Assembly (NCBI GenBank): GCA_023395595.1
Contig: JAEWYO010000090.1
Span: 1-5,123 of the forward strand
Length of the DNA stretch: 5,123 nt
Source of the DNA: Bacillota bacterium
GTDB taxonomy: Bacteria > Bacillota > Clostridia > Christensenellales > CAG-138
Reading direction: 5' to 3'
Part shown: piece by piece, positions 4,973 through 5,123 of the stretch
Position numbering within the stretch: the first letter of the stretch is position 1
Layout of the letters: every line of letters starts with the position of its first letter
Notes under the pieces: generated by a model
What the model was told of the DNA's origin: nothing
The model's input: only the letters and a program-made list of their open reading frames with translations
Databases searched by the model: none
Made by a program: the position numbers and the translations under genes

Positions 4973-5123
4973 ATGCCGGTGGAGCAAGAGCTAAAAAATC
5001 TGATTCTCCAACGATACAGAAGTATTCGGGCGTTTTCAGAGAAAACGGACATCCCTTATTCCACGATTGACAGCATCCTAAAACGCGGCATCGAAAACTC
5101 CAGCATGTCGAACATCATGAAGA
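4973..5123 (+). CDS. XRE-family helix-turn-helix transcriptional regulator, N-terminal part only
   Basis: Fifty residues are readable from ATG 4973 before the window ends. They form an XRE/Cro-CI-type DNA-binding domain: an N-terminal helix (ELKNLILQRY, 6-15), a first HTH helix around IRAFSEK (18-24), and a recognition helix in IPYSTIDSILKRG (27-39). Proteins beginning this way are common in Clostridia, in both host genomes and integrated elements, and act as cytoplasmic repressors or regulators. The ATG is preferred because GGTGG (4963-4967) precedes it by 5 nt and the family usually begins just before this helix; GTG 4964 is an in-frame alternative. Codons are AT-richer than in the operon to the left, which may indicate acquired DNA. 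The target and the C-terminal domain cannot be seen. Confidence 0.82.
   Translation, partial: MPVEQELKNLILQRYRSIRAFSEKTDIPYSTIDSILKRGIENSSMSNIMK

Overview
The window looks like chromosomal DNA of a moderately GC-rich member of the Bacillota, most likely a Clostridia-type anaerobe. The reasons are near-consensus sigma-A promoters with 17-bp spacers, strong Shine-Dalgarno sites, a TTG start codon, tRNA genes with an encoded CCA, and proteins that resemble clostridial families. This placement is inference from family resemblance and I cannot name a genus.

Layout. Positions 1-1247 (minus strand) hold most of a DUF21-CBS-CorC/HlyC membrane protein of the Mg2+ exporter/'hemolysin' group, cut off at its C-terminus by the window edge. 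Its roughly 260-nt transcribed leader (1248 to about 1506, minus) starts at an excellent promoter. The leader carries a 29-codon small ORF with its own ribosome binding site, followed by a weak hairpin with a U-run before the main start codon. This arrangement suggests a leader peptide with attenuation, or a separate small gene. A second excellent promoter (1645-1673) faces the other way and drives a two-gene operon. The first gene (1720-2613) encodes a stand-alone protein resembling the catalytic domain of 2-oxoacid dehydrogenase E2/chloramphenicol acetyltransferase, with the usual active-site His replaced by Glu. The second (2603-4357) encodes an AMP-forming acyl-CoA synthetase and starts at an overlapping TTG behind a very strong ribosome binding site. 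The operon ends at a GC-rich hairpin (4413-4440).

A consensus promoter (4541-4569) then drives tRNA-Thr(CGU) and tRNA-Pro(CGG), closed by a 17-bp perfect-stem terminator whose left arm begins with the CCA of tRNA-Pro. Beyond 4780 the DNA becomes AT-richer. It contains a 12-bp inverted copy of the tRNA-Pro T-arm and then the start of an XRE-family helix-turn-helix regulator (4973 onward, cut by the window end). This may be the edge of an accessory element next to the tRNA cluster.

How the genes may work together: the ligase would activate a carboxylic acid to its CoA thioester, and the translationally coupled E2/CAT-like partner may bind or transfer that acyl group. The membrane protein and tRNAs are separate units. 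The most interesting novel candidate is the acidic small peptide ORF and possible attenuator ahead of the probable Mg2+ exporter.
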